The notes under the pieces: generated by a model
What the model saw: the letters and a program-made list of their open reading frames with translations, nothing else
Told to the model about the DNA's origin: nothing
Database searches by the model: none
Translations under genes and position numbers: made by a program
DNA from: Parazoarcus communis
Lineage (GTDB): Bacteria; Pseudomonadota; Gammaproteobacteria; Burkholderiales; Rhodocyclaceae
Reading direction: 5' to 3'
Assembly (NCBI RefSeq): GCF_003111665.1
Contig: NZ_CP022188.1
Coordinates: 3,038,001-3,102,000 of the forward strand
DNA length: 64,000 nucleotides
In this document: piece by piece, positions 44,764 to 54,845 of the stretch
Layout of the letters: every line of letters begins with the position of its first letter
Numbering within the stretch: position 1 is the stretch's first letter

Positions 44764-45747
44764 ATGCCTGCGCCTCGCAAACGGCTGTTGAAGTCGGTCA
44801 AGCTGGAACTCGTGAAGAAGTCTAGGGAGGCGGCCTTGGCTGCCGTTCAGATTTTCAACAATCCAGCGATCACCTTCAAATCGGAAATTTACATCGTCAT
44901 GATGGTCATCGCGTGGACCTACATGCTTCACGCGCATTATCGAGGCAAGAAAATCGAGTATCGCCACTACGATACTCTCGCTAACGGGCGCAAGAAGTTT
45001 CAGACGACGGCAAAAGGAGCTCATAAATACTGGGAGTTGGAGCGGTGTCTGAATTTTGCTCAGTCGCCTATTGATAAGGACAGCGCAAACAATTTGCGGT
45101 TTCTGATTACTCTTCGTCACGAGATTGAGCACCAAATGACGACCCGCATCGACAACCTACTGAGCGCACGCTTTCAGGCGTGCTGCCTCAATTACAACGA
45201 GTACATCAAGAAGCTCTTTGGCGATCAGCATGGCATCGACAAGCATCTGTCGTTCAGCCTCCAATTTGCCTCACTAACTGAAGCCCATGTCGAGATGCTT
45301 GCAGAGCACGGTGAACTGCCAAAGCATATCGAATCGTTCATCGAAGGGTTTGACGGGAACCTAAGCGAAGAGGAGTTCAACAGCCCCCGTTTTGCCTATC
45401 GCGTTCTATTCGTTCCCAAGACCGCAAACAACAAGGGGCAGGCCGATCAGGTGATCGAGTTCGTCAAGGCGGACAGTGAGTTGGCAAATGCTGTGAATGC
45501 ACAGTACGCGGTGATCAAGGAAACCGAGCGAGATAAATTTCTTCCGGCTCAAATTGTGAAAATAATGCAAGACCAAGGATTCCCTGGTTTCAATCTCCAT
45601 GCCCATACTCAACTATGGAAGGCGAGTGATGCAAAAAATCCTAAGCATGCTTTTGGTGCTCAAGTAGTGAAGCAGTGGTACTGGTACAAGAAATGGGTGG
45701 ATGCGGTTCGGACGTATTGCCAAAAGCATTCTGCCAAGTTCCAGTAG
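44764..45747 (+). CDS. DUF3644-domain protein with HEPN-like motif
   Basis: The 327-residue protein carries the DUF3644 hallmark: 'SREAALAAVQIFNNP' followed by 'TFKSEIYIVMMVIAWTYM' around residues 20-55. It also has R118-H-E-I-E-H123, an R-x4-H motif like the catalytic motif of HEPN ribonucleases. GC content is lower than that of pglX's ends and the DUF1016 gene, suggesting separate acquisition. It starts 30 bases after pglX on the same strand and is not a standard BREX core gene. I infer a toxin or RNase effector role from the motif and location. DUF3644 proteins are otherwise uncharacterised to my knowledge. Confidence 0.78.
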   Translation: MPAPRKRLLKSVKLELVKKSREAALAAVQIFNNPAITFKSEIYIVMMVIAWTYMLHAHYRGKKIEYRHYDTLANGRKKFQTTAKGAHKYWELERCLNFAQSPIDKDSANNLRFLITLRHEIEHQMTTRIDNLLSARFQACCLNYNEYIKKLFGDQHGIDKHLSFSLQFASLTEAHVEMLAEHGELPKHIESFIEGFDGNLSEEEFNSPRFAYRVLFVPKTANNKGQADQVIEFVKADSELANAVNAQYAVIKETERDKFLPAQIVKIMQDQGFPGFNLHAHTQLWKASDAKNPKHAFGAQVVKQWYWYKKWVDAVRTYCQKHSAKFQ

Positions 45748-45758
45748 GGGGAGTAATC

Positions 45759-46790
45759 GTGTCTGAAATGGTAATTTCACCCCAAGAGTATGGAAAATGG
45801 CTAGTTGCCCTCAAGCAGCGCATCCAGTCCGCCCAGCAACGCGCCACCCTTGCCGTCAATCGCGAGCTCGTCCTGCTTTACTGGAACATCGGCCGCGACA
45901 TTCTGGAACGTCAGCAGGCTCAGGGGTGGGGCGCCAAGGTCATTGACCAGCTGGCTAAGGATCTGACGGCTGCCTTCCCCAGCATGAAGGGGTTTTCCCG
46001 TCGAAACCTGCTGTACATGCGCAGCTTCGCCGAGGCATGGCCCGAACCCGAATTTGTGCAAGAGGTGCTTGCACAATTGCCGTGGTATCACCAGGTGACC
46101 CTGCTCGACAAGCTCAAAACCCGCCCGGAGCGGGAGTGGTATCTCGCCAAGGCCATTGAGCACGGCTGGTCGCGTAACGTGATGTGGCACCACATCTCGA
46201 CGGCCTTGCACCAGCGCACGGGCAACGCCGTGACCAACTTCGGGCAACGACTGCCGTCGCCCGATTCGGAACTTGCGCAGCAAACGCTCAAGGACCCCTA
46301 CCTCTTCGATTTCCTGGGCGTGTCCAAGGAGGCGCACGAACGGGATATCGAAGCGGCCATGACCCGCCACATTACCAAGCTGCTGATGGAGCTGGGCGAG
46401 GGCTTTGCCTTTGCGGGGCGGCAGATGAACGTGGAGGTCGATGGGCAGGACTTCTACATCGACCTGCTGTTCTACAACTACCGCCTGCACCGTTTTCTGG
46501 TGGTCGAGCTGAAGGCGGGCGACTTCAAGCCCGAGCACGCGGGACAGCTGAATTTCTACATCACCTTGGTAGACGAGCGCATCAAGAGCGCCGAGGACAA
46601 GCCGACGCTTGGGCTCTTGCTGTGCAAGCAGCAGCACCGCGTGGTGGCCGAATACGCCCTGCGCGGCATGACGCAGCCGATTGGCGTGGCGGAGTACAAA
46701 CTGCAACTGCCCGATGACATTGCGCGCTATCTGCCGACGGTGGAGCAGATCGAGGCTGAGCTGGCAGAGGACGATGAGGCTGGACAGTGA
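45759..46790 (+). CDS. DUF1016 / YhcG-type PD-(D/E)XK nuclease-domain protein
   Basis: I choose GTG 45759 (343 residues) because a strong GGGGGAG lies 5 bases upstream; the frame is open to 45675 inside the previous gene. The N-terminal half is the DUF1016_N helical region ('ALKQRIQSAQQRATLAVNRE', 'LLYWNIGRDILERQQ', 'FSRRNLLYMRSFAE'). The C-terminal half is a PD-(D/E)XK domain with Asp in 'FYIDLLFYN' near residue 233 and the E-x-K pair in 'LVVELKAGDF' near 250. YhcG-like proteins often travel with restriction and BREX loci. The stop overlaps the giant helicase gene by GTGA, so the two are coupled. Confidence 0.88.
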   Translation: MSEMVISPQEYGKWLVALKQRIQSAQQRATLAVNRELVLLYWNIGRDILERQQAQGWGAKVIDQLAKDLTAAFPSMKGFSRRNLLYMRSFAEAWPEPEFVQEVLAQLPWYHQVTLLDKLKTRPEREWYLAKAIEHGWSRNVMWHHISTALHQRTGNAVTNFGQRLPSPDSELAQQTLKDPYLFDFLGVSKEAHERDIEAAMTRHITKLLMELGEGFAFAGRQMNVEVDGQDFYIDLLFYNYRLHRFLVVELKAGDFKPEHAGQLNFYITLVDERIKSAEDKPTLGLLLCKQQHRVVAEYALRGMTQPIGVAEYKLQLPDDIARYLPTVEQIEAELAEDDEAGQ

Positions 46791-49700
46791 AGGACTTTCA
46801 TGACCAGCTCCGTGCCGTGCGGGATGCGGTTCCGTCGTCTGAGCCGAAGTCGGGTGGCGAAAGACGGCCAGGAAACAAGAGTACGAAAAACGCATTGAGC
46901 ATTCCGCGTGATAAACGCACAGAGAAGCAAGGACATCGACAGACAGAAAAGCGAAGCGAGATAGATCAAGCGTTAATGCGCCTGCCGAATCATGGCGAGA
47001 TTTGTCGTTGCAGCCCCGATAAAGGCTTTGGATTTGTCAGATTTCGTGACAAGGATCGGTTCTTCCATTTTTCAGGGCATCTCTTCGACCGGAAACTGAA
47101 ACTTGCTGAGTCCGATGTTGGGCGTGCAGTGATCTATTTACTCGGAAGCTCGCCTAGAAACGGGCAGCTCGAGATCATTCAGTGGTGTTTTGTTGATGAT
47201 CTGCAATGGCCGGACTCGACTCCACCCCACACGCAAACTGAATTTGACGCGATTCGATCTGGCTGGCTCAAGGAAAGAAATCTCTCCGAGCTGTTAGGAA
47301 TTGCAGCAGCGCATTGGTATCTGAACCAATGGGATAAAAGTGCGAAGGCTCCAAAGACCGAAGCCTATTTGGTTGATGAACTGCTCTTCGTCGAACTCTG
47401 TGGTCTTCTGAACGAAGCGTCCGATGAAGCGCTAAGCCAATGTGGTTTGCAGCGAAATCTTGAGGCGTCTCCCTATGCGTTTGCTGAGGAGTGGACCACA
47501 GGCGGTTCTATGCCGCCCAATTTTGCCCTGCGTGGTTTCGGCCTGCGGGTGCTCAAGCATCTCGGATTACCGCGACCGGAGTGGTTGCCGTTGGTCAGCG
47601 AGTCAGCGCTGGTCTCCAAGTTGGTTGCTTGGGGGCTCTCATGCTCCAATGGTCAGGAAGATAAGGCGCGATGGCGAATTCGTCACAGTGGGTCCAATGG
47701 CGCCGTTGCGGTGCTGCTGATCAACAGTGGATGGGCTCCTGACGCTGATGATTGCGCCTGGCTTAAACAGGTCATCAATAGCGGGGGAATGGCTGCGCTA
47801 CCGATTCTGGAACGGATCAGATCGGACCCCACGCAGATGGATCTTTGGCTGGAGGCGCTGCCTGATCGCGCCATTGGTGAATTGATTGCCGACGGCTCGT
47901 GGTCACCGGCCGTGATCGCAGACCTGTCCGTGCGTGCGACAAACCCCGAGGTCGCATCTCGGGCGCTCTGCGATCGAACGCTGGCTCTGGATCTTGAAAC
48001 AGACGGCGATGAGATCTGGTCGCTTGGTTTTTACTTCAAAGGTCAGCGCAAGCTTTTCGATCTGAAAGCGACTAAAGGTTCGACGCTTGATAGCGCGCTC
48101 GAGGCACTGGACGAGGCACTGGATGAGTGCTTGCTGGTGGTTGGGCACAATGTGCTGCGTTGGGATTGGCCAATTCTGCGCGACCGCCTGCCTACGCGAC
48201 GGGATCCCTTGCTGTGGGACAGCATGTTGATTCAGTTTGTACAGGCACCATGGTCCCAAAGCTTTGCGCTCGGAAGCTCGCATCGACCGGATGAAGATGC
48301 CCAAGCGGCCTTTACCCTGTTTGAAAGTCAGTTGAGACGTTGTGACCGCGAGGTCGCGCTGCGCGTGTTGCGACAGACGGTGACCGATGGCGGTGAGTTG
48401 GTTCAAGCCGTGGCAGCCGCCACGCCTAAGACGTTGGCTGGTCGTACAGGCCCGGACTGGCTCCCCGAGGCGCGTATCCGGGTCGGCCCGCAGCAGTGTC
48501 TTGTGGTTTCTGGCGGCGAGCTGCGCAAACTCGATTGGTGTAGTCGTGTGAGCGTCGTGATGGCGGAGGACGAAAGCCCGGCGGATGCACTACTGGAGAT
48601 CGATGTCGATGCGCTGCTTGAGGCGCTGGATGATGCTTACAAGAATCAGCCGGAAACCATTGCGCTGATTGCTACGCTGAGGTGGATGCGTGAGGCGGAG
48701 ATTGCTGTCCGCCCGGGAATGTTGCCCCTGTGGCTGACAAAGCAGGACGGCTTGGCGCAACCGCTGCTTCAGTCTCTGCGACCGGGCAGGGTGCGAGCGA
48801 ACTGGTTATCTGTGATCGAACAGCCCGCCTCGGCGCGATGGCTGGTCGAGGTCGATGCCGGCCGAATCGTATGGCTCGATGAACCGGCATCCGAGCAAGT
48901 CTGCTCCGTGGAGCGGATAGCGCAATCCAAGCTGCCGATCAGTTTTCAACAGGCGGTCATGAAAAGCCCGACTGGCGATACCTCCAATATGAAGCGGATT
49001 GACAATCGAGTCGGACGGCTTTTTTCGCTAAATACCGCGAGCGATGTTGAGCGGCGCTGGGCCTGGTTTGACGCCGCGTCATGGTATCTGGCTCGGTTCA
49101 AGCGTGACTGGCAGGTGTTCTCGACAGTGTCTCTGGCCAGCAAGGAATTGGCCGTGTTGAGGCCCGCCCGGCTCGAGCAAGGCGTGGCCGCGAAGATGTT
49201 GAAACGTGAAGGCGCATTGCTGTATCCGGGTGCTGAGGATCAACAAACTTACTGGTTGCAGGTTCTATCCGCGTGTACGGAGGTGGCTGGAAGACGGAGT
49301 CAGGAGGGCACGGTTGAGCTGTTGTTGGTGACGAGTTCACTGGCACCCGAGTTGATCGATACGCTAGAGGTGGCGATGGCCGAAGTGGGCCTGACCGAAG
49401 TGTCGGCGCGCACGGGGCATGACGGCTTACGAGTTCATAGTCGTTCCGAACGTCTGCGCCGCGCAGTGAAGCAGGGATGGATGTTGGTCGATCACCTGGA
49501 GAACTGGCCTGCATGGGTGGAGGCGGCAAGCTCGGCGAAGGTGCGTTTGACGGCGGTGGTTGAGGCGTTGCCCTTGCATGAATGGTTTGCGATGGCGCAT
49601 ACCGGTGCCAACGTGGAAGGCGACCAGACTGAACCAGGGGAAGGGGAAGCACAGTTGTCATCTCCTGCACTGCTGTTCGATGAGGGGGACGACATCGGTG

Positions 49701-52700
49701 ATGAGGGAGGCGACGACAGTGGTGACGAGGACGGTGACCACGCGGGAGTAGCGGGAGCGGAGCTTCTATCCGCCTCGGTTCAGGCGTTGAAGGCTCATGA
49801 TGAGCCTGCCCCGGCGCTGAAGGAAGCAACCACCGCCCACGCGGCAGGTATCTCCACCTCTCAAGTCGCTGCGAAAGCCGTTGAGCTTGTAAACCGCTAT
49901 TTGACCGACTGGGTCAAGGCATATCGTTTTGATCAAGCTGCCGATTTGCTCATCATCGATCCCAGGCTTTCGCGACACGAATACGCCTTGAAGACTGTCT
50001 TTGCGCACATGGAGCAGGTTTTCGAGCCAGTGAGCGATGAGGTCAGACACAGCTTGCAAAGCGCGTTGTCGTGTTTTTGTATCGAGCGCGAACCAGCACC
50101 GGATGATTACGCCTCGATGGAAAGTTTCCTGGTTAAACACTGGAATGTTGAGCGCGGGAAACCTGTCAAGCCGGGCGAAAAAGGCTTCATTCCGGGCTTC
50201 CGTGCGAATACCCAACGCCCCGTCATGGAGGCGGTGTGTAACCGCAAGTCCGATGTGCTGGTTACGTTGCCGACCGGTGAAGGCAAGTCGGTGCTGTTTC
50301 AGGTGCCGGCGCTTTGCATGGGGCTGCGAACCCGTCGCCTGACGCTTGTGATCTCGCCACTGCGCGCACTCATGAGCGACCAGGTCGAGGGCTTGCGCGC
50401 AAAGGGTTTTGGCGACTCGGCGGATTACCTGACCGCCGATCGACCGCGCCACGAAGTCGATGATGTGTTTCAGGGCGTGCTCGATCACCGCATCGTGCTT
50501 TTGTACGTTGCACCCGAGCGACTGCGCAGCGCGAGGTTCATGGATGCCTTGAACCATCGTGCGGAAGCCGACGGCGGATTCGAGTATCTGGTGGTGGATG
50601 AGGCGCACTGCGTCAGCCAGTGGGGCTATGAATTTCGCCCGGACTACTTCCATGCGCTGACGACCTTGTGCGAACGCTATCGCCAACCAGGCGAAGGCGC
50701 TGACCGGACCCCCTTTCTGCTGCTTTCCGCAACCGTGACGGCTCCCAACCGGACAGACCTTGAACGCATCCTGTCGGAAGGGTGTGACGAGGAACCCTAC
50801 CTGCCTTTTGTGGCGAAACCCGGCGAGTTTTTTCATCCATTGAGGGCGCATATCGGGGTTGAACCGCTGTCCGTCCAGGGGCGTGTCACTGCGCAGAAGA
50901 CAAAGGACTGGGACATTTCGCCGCGCCTGGCGATCATTCTTGCCACTCTGGCCGAGGCCCGTGCAAACCGGAAGAAGACCGGCCAGCACAGCAGCGTGAT
51001 CGTCTTTGTCTCGCGCCGTGACCATGCGGAGGAGTTGGCGTTACTGATCCGACGCGACGGCGTCGAGGCCGTAGATTTCTTTCATGCCGGGCTTGATGCC
51101 GATGCCCGAAACGATGTCTATGAGAAGTTCAAACGCGAGAGGATCGATGTACTCGTAGCCACTAAGGCCTTTGGCATGGGGATGGATATTCCGCATATCC
51201 ACTGGGCCATTCACCTGTCGCCACCCACCTATCTCGAGGACTACCTGCAGGAGGTAGGGCGAATCGGGCGCAACGAGGAGATGCGGGTTAGCGCCAAACT
51301 CCAGAAGCTGCGTGCCGTGCTGCTCCACTCCCCCGAAGACTTCGATGCCCTGCATGGACAGCGCGCACGCGGCCAGATCGATCTCCCAGAAGTGCTGGAT
51401 TTTTACAAGCAAGTTGTTGCCCGCCATAAGCAGATGGAGGGCGTAGCCATTGCGGTGGTGCCGGATGCGGGTTTCAATACGCACGATACCGCTGCAAAGC
51501 TGAGGGCTGCCTGCACGCGGGTTCGATTGGCGCTGCACTGGCTCGAGCACGCAGGCAAGACCGAGATACTCAACACGGTGCCTGGCCTCCTGCCAGTCAC
51601 GCTCCATCTGGACGCCTTACGCAGGACTGCTAATAGCAAGCGGGGGCAAATCTCGGAACTTGCCGCGGCCCTGGTCCGCCTCGCTGACCGGGGTGACGCC
51701 CAGAGTCCCAAACCTGAAAGGGTTGCGACCGCCCGCGTCACCACCGATACGAGCTACATGCGCCCTCAGGCCGAGAATGTCGGTGTGATTCGCAGTATTC
51801 TGAGAGGCTTGGGATCGATGATCGGCATGCTTTTCGGAACAAGCACGCCTACACCTTCTCCTGCCGCACCCGCACCCGCGCCGACGCCGCAGTCAAAGGT
51901 GAATCGATCAACGCCGGCCGTTTCTTCATCGCCACCCATGGTTCGCGGCGACATCCAGTCGGTGATCAATTTGGGCGAGTTGTGGCGGGAGACCTCGATT
52001 GCGAAGGTCGATGATGCCTTGTCCATTGTGGCTGAGCTCGAAAAGTCGGGGGCGCTCACCGTCACACGGAAGATCGGCTTTGCCACACGGAGCCTGGGCC
52101 AACAACCTGTTCAGGTGGCGACCCAACTGTTCAGTGTGCTGGCCTCAGCGGTCGAGTACGTTTTCGGCAAGCTCGACGAGAAAGGTTATTGGGTGCTCGA
52201 TCATGATGGGCTCGATCTCGGCGGTGAGCAGATCACAGGGCTCGATCCCGATTTACATGTTCAGGTTAACTACGGTTTGCGCAGTGGCTTGACCTATCTG
52301 TTGCGCGGATCTGGCGCAAAGGTGAGACAGCAGCTCTCGAAGACAGGGGGGCGATTGGAAACCCGGGTGTACCTCCCACCAAGCAAGATCGAGAATGCTC
52401 GGAGAATCGTCAAGAGCATCCTTCTCCTGACCGGAAAGTTGCATGCTGTATTGAACCAGCACGTTCAACAAAACGAGCGGGAAATTGAAGTTACCCGTTT
52501 GGTCGAAGTGGTGCGAAACGCCGTGAAAGGCTCGAAGTACAGCGAGGCACGACTCAGGCAGGGGTTGGGTTTGCTGTCGGCAATGCGCATGTTTGGGATC
52601 TCCGATCAGATGGTGCCCATGGCTTACGTCGTGGTGTTGACTGAGCCGGAGGTGCCATTGCGTGAAGAGGACCGACCCGAGGTGTGGGCAGAGCTCAAGA

Positions 52701-54823
52701 GGGCGAATCGCTTCTCGGAGCTTAGATGCTTCGCCATGGATGTTTTTGCGAATCTCATGCCGGAGATGCGCGATGATTTTCTGAGGGAATACTTCGAGGC
52801 GAAGACGACCCAGGAGTTGGAATCATTTCTCGAGCTGCAGTTGGGTAACGTGGTAATCGATGACGAGGCTGAGGTGGCGGAATCTTTTCTCGCTCGAAAG
52901 CGGGCCGCACTGCGTGCCGAGGCTGTGGGGAAGTTTTTCAGCCGTTACAAGGGTGACCCGCCGGAGGTGGATGAAAACAAGCCCCAGGAACCGAATCAGT
53001 GGCTTGCGATTTCCCATCCCTACGGACGGCATTTGTTGGTCAATGCCGGACCGGGTTCTGGCAAGACAAGTGTTCTGCTGGGGCGTGTCATTCATCTGAT
53101 CAGGGAACAGGGACTCAAACCCGAGCAGATTCAGGTTCTGGCGTTCAACCGTGCCGTGGTCCACGAAATACGGGCGCGGGTCAAGGAGATGTTTACGAGC
53201 CTAGGCTACGGTTCCTACATCCGCCGACTCAATATACATACCTTTCATGGCTTCGCCTTGAAGCACCTCGAGATCGAAGACCGTTCTCAATGGGAGACCC
53301 TGCTTCCGATGCTGGCCGAGCGACTCGCGGCGGATTCCGCTTTCAGGCTGAAGCTTGCCGGCAGCTTGCGCGCACTGCTGGTGGACGAGTTTCAGGATGT
53401 GAATGGGGACATCTACGAGATCATCCGGCAACTGTGGGAAGGCAGTCAGAAGCTGGCGGGCGTTATGGTGATCGGTGATGATGATCAGGACATCCTTCGG
53501 TGGAACCGTGACCCCAGAAAGGAGTTTGCTCAGGAGTACTTCGAGTCTTTTGCGACCAATTTCGCTCCGGAGCCAGAGAATCAGCTCGTTTTGCATGTCA
53601 ACTTTCGATCGGACAGGAAGATAGTTGATCGTAGCCAGTCTTTTTTGAACAATTTTTTTTCGAAGGGCAGTCGAGACTCATGCCGACTTAAGTTGCAGTC
53701 GCTCAGATCTCGAGAAGGCGCCGACGAAGGCGTATTTACCCGCAAGCGCGTCGATTCGTTCGAGGAAGCTGTCGGCGAGGTTGTTCAGCAGCTGACTGAA
53801 CTGCATGGCCAATCGACGCAAACGACATTGGCAGTGCTAGGACGAACGAACGCCGAAGTGGCGTTGGCTTATCAACGATTAAAGCCTGCGTGGCCGGGTA
53901 TTACCGTCCAGACATCGGATAGACAGCGTTGCGCCGATTTGAGGCATGTTGGACTTTGGCTCGATCAACTCCGCGCGCGTTTTGACCAGCAGGGGGATTT
54001 GTCTCTTGGTGAGAATTTGATCAAAGATTTACTTGCGGATTATCAGACGCTGCTTATTCCTGAGGTGTCGTCGCCACGGAAGGAGGACGTCACACCAGAG
54101 TCTTTGGTTCAGATTTGCCGTCGTGAAACAGTATCCCCACGCTTGTCTGACTTGATTGAGCTTGTCAGTCGGTTGGACACGTCAGAAGTGGCACGCGCGG
54201 GCTTCTCGGGCCAAGAGGGGGGAGATGCCGTTATCTCTACCATTCACAAGGTCAAGGGGCTTGAGTTCGACAGAGTCTGGATGTTGCCCTCTCATTCGGA
54301 GTTCAAAGGCGATCCGGCGGACGCACTTGAGGAGACCCGTCTCGCGTACGTCGGAATGACACGGGCGAAGCAGTCTCTGACCTTGTTTTTTGGCGATCGC
54401 GAGGATGCTTACTGGAGTTGCCAAGCCTATCGAGGAGGGTGCATCGAAAGCAGAATGCTTGCGGGGACCCCGGAGGAGGTCTTCATCAGTTGGGCGTGCA
54501 TTGAAGATACCCGATGGAATCGTGATCCTGACGAATGTCAGTCCTACATTGAGCGCACGGTTCGAGTGGGTGACGCTATATCGCTTGAGGGGGCAGGCTA
54601 CGGGCGAGGAAAATCCCTGATGCACTGCGGTCCGAATGGTAGAAAACGGCAGGTCGGTTTTCTGTCTAACCGCGCCCCAGCTGGCGGGTTTAAGAGTCAA
54701 GTTTCGGTAAGTGCAGTCCTGCGCTATCCGCACGATACGTCATACGGTAACGGCAACAGGGTTGCCAAGACCGTGCAGGATCGTGGATGGGGCTATCTTG
54801 TTCTGGTCTCTGGTGTTTTGTAG
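46787..54823 (+). CDS. 2,678-residue fusion: cold-shock domain, DEDD exonuclease, RecQ-type helicase, UvrD-type helicase
   Basis: One uninterrupted frame starts at GTG 46787 (overlapping the DUF1016 gene). Domains in order: a cold-shock-like OB fold near residues 67-105 ('PDKGFGFVRF', 'FFHFSGH'). A DEDD 3'-5' exonuclease near 395-515 has D-x-E in 'ALDLETDGDE', 'VGHNVLRWDWP' and 'SHRPDEDAQ'. An acidic linker follows near 960-990. A RecQ-type superfamily 2 helicase spans about 1,140-1,520 (Walker A 'LPTGEGKS', 'VVDEAHCVSQWG', 'QEVGRIGR'), then a Pro/Ala-rich linker near 1,685. A UvrD-type superfamily 1 helicase runs from about 2,080 (Walker A 'NAGPGSGKT') through 'LLVDEFQDVNGD', 'STIHKVKGLEFDRVW' and 'AYVGMTRAKQ' near 2,520. 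All key residues are present, so three enzymatic activities are predicted. It lies between pglX and pglZ and is not a standard BREX component. GC content drops toward the C-terminus. Confidence 0.87.
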   Translation: MKDFHDQLRAVRDAVPSSEPKSGGERRPGNKSTKNALSIPRDKRTEKQGHRQTEKRSEIDQALMRLPNHGEICRCSPDKGFGFVRFRDKDRFFHFSGHLFDRKLKLAESDVGRAVIYLLGSSPRNGQLEIIQWCFVDDLQWPDSTPPHTQTEFDAIRSGWLKERNLSELLGIAAAHWYLNQWDKSAKAPKTEAYLVDELLFVELCGLLNEASDEALSQCGLQRNLEASPYAFAEEWTTGGSMPPNFALRGFGLRVLKHLGLPRPEWLPLVSESALVSKLVAWGLSCSNGQEDKARWRIRHSGSNGAVAVLLINSGWAPDADDCAWLKQVINSGGMAALPILERIRSDPTQMDLWLEALPDRAIGELIADGSWSPAVIADLSVRATNPEVASRALCDRTLALDLETDGDEIWSLGFYFKGQRKLFDLKATKGSTLDSALEALDEALDECLLVVGHNVLRWDWPILRDRLPTRRDPLLWDSMLIQFVQAPWSQSFALGSSHRPDEDAQAAFTLFESQLRRCDREVALRVLRQTVTDGGELVQAVAAATPKTLAGRTGPDWLPEARIRVGPQQCLVVSGGELRKLDWCSRVSVVMAEDESPADALLEIDVDALLEALDDAYKNQPETIALIATLRWMREAEIAVRPGMLPLWLTKQDGLAQPLLQSLRPGRVRANWLSVIEQPASARWLVEVDAGRIVWLDEPASEQVCSVERIAQSKLPISFQQAVMKSPTGDTSNMKRIDNRVGRLFSLNTASDVERRWAWFDAASWYLARFKRDWQVFSTVSLASKELAVLRPARLEQGVAAKMLKREGALLYPGAEDQQTYWLQVLSACTEVAGRRSQEGTVELLLVTSSLAPELIDTLEVAMAEVGLTEVSARTGHDGLRVHSRSERLRRAVKQGWMLVDHLENWPAWVEAASSAKVRLTAVVEALPLHEWFAMAHTGANVEGDQTEPGEGEAQLSSPALLFDEGDDIGDEGGDDSGDEDGDHAGVAGAELLSASVQALKAHDEPAPALKEATTAHAAGISTSQVAAKAVELVNRYLTDWVKAYRFDQAADLLIIDPRLSRHEYALKTVFAHMEQVFEPVSDEVRHSLQSALSCFCIEREPAPDDYASMESFLVKHWNVERGKPVKPGEKGFIPGFRANTQRPVMEAVCNRKSDVLVTLPTGEGKSVLFQVPALCMGLRTRRLTLVISPLRALMSDQVEGLRAKGFGDSADYLTADRPRHEVDDVFQGVLDHRIVLLYVAPERLRSARFMDALNHRAEADGGFEYLVVDEAHCVSQWGYEFRPDYFHALTTLCERYRQPGEGADRTPFLLLSATVTAPNRTDLERILSEGCDEEPYLPFVAKPGEFFHPLRAHIGVEPLSVQGRVTAQKTKDWDISPRLAIILATLAEARANRKKTGQHSSVIVFVSRRDHAEELALLIRRDGVEAVDFFHAGLDADARNDVYEKFKRERIDVLVATKAFGMGMDIPHIHWAIHLSPPTYLEDYLQEVGRIGRNEEMRVSAKLQKLRAVLLHSPEDFDALHGQRARGQIDLPEVLDFYKQVVARHKQMEGVAIAVVPDAGFNTHDTAAKLRAACTRVRLALHWLEHAGKTEILNTVPGLLPVTLHLDALRRTANSKRGQISELAAALVRLADRGDAQSPKPERVATARVTTDTSYMRPQAENVGVIRSILRGLGSMIGMLFGTSTPTPSPAAPAPAPTPQSKVNRSTPAVSSSPPMVRGDIQSVINLGELWRETSIAKVDDALSIVAELEKSGALTVTRKIGFATRSLGQQPVQVATQLFSVLASAVEYVFGKLDEKGYWVLDHDGLDLGGEQITGLDPDLHVQVNYGLRSGLTYLLRGSGAKVRQQLSKTGGRLETRVYLPPSKIENARRIVKSILLLTGKLHAVLNQHVQQNEREIEVTRLVEVVRNAVKGSKYSEARLRQGLGLLSAMRMFGISDQMVPMAYVVVLTEPEVPLREEDRPEVWAELKRANRFSELRCFAMDVFANLMPEMRDDFLREYFEAKTTQELESFLELQLGNVVIDDEAEVAESFLARKRAALRAEAVGKFFSRYKGDPPEVDENKPQEPNQWLAISHPYGRHLLVNAGPGSGKTSVLLGRVIHLIREQGLKPEQIQVLAFNRAVVHEIRARVKEMFTSLGYGSYIRRLNIHTFHGFALKHLEIEDRSQWETLLPMLAERLAADSAFRLKLAGSLRALLVDEFQDVNGDIYEIIRQLWEGSQKLAGVMVIGDDDQDILRWNRDPRKEFAQEYFESFATNFAPEPENQLVLHVNFRSDRKIVDRSQSFLNNFFSKGSRDSCRLKLQSLRSREGADEGVFTRKRVDSFEEAVGEVVQQLTELHGQSTQTTLAVLGRTNAEVALAYQRLKPAWPGITVQTSDRQRCADLRHVGLWLDQLRARFDQQGDLSLGENLIKDLLADYQTLLIPEVSSPRKEDVTPESLVQICRRETVSPRLSDLIELVSRLDTSEVARAGFSGQEGGDAVISTIHKVKGLEFDRVWMLPSHSEFKGDPADALEETRLAYVGMTRAKQSLTLFFGDREDAYWSCQAYRGGCIESRMLAGTPEEVFISWACIEDTRWNRDPDECQSYIERTVRVGDAISLEGAGYGRGKSLMHCGPNGRKRQVGFLSNRAPAGGFKSQVSVSAVLRYPHDTSYGNGNRVAKTVQDRGWGYLVLVSGVL

Positions 54824-54845
54824 CAACTTTTTGGTAATTGATACT

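Noticed and set aside
43675..45135. 486-codon minus-strand frame across the pglX 3' end and the DUF3644 gene
   Set aside because: It spans two well-supported genes on the other strand and is a shadow of biased codon usage.
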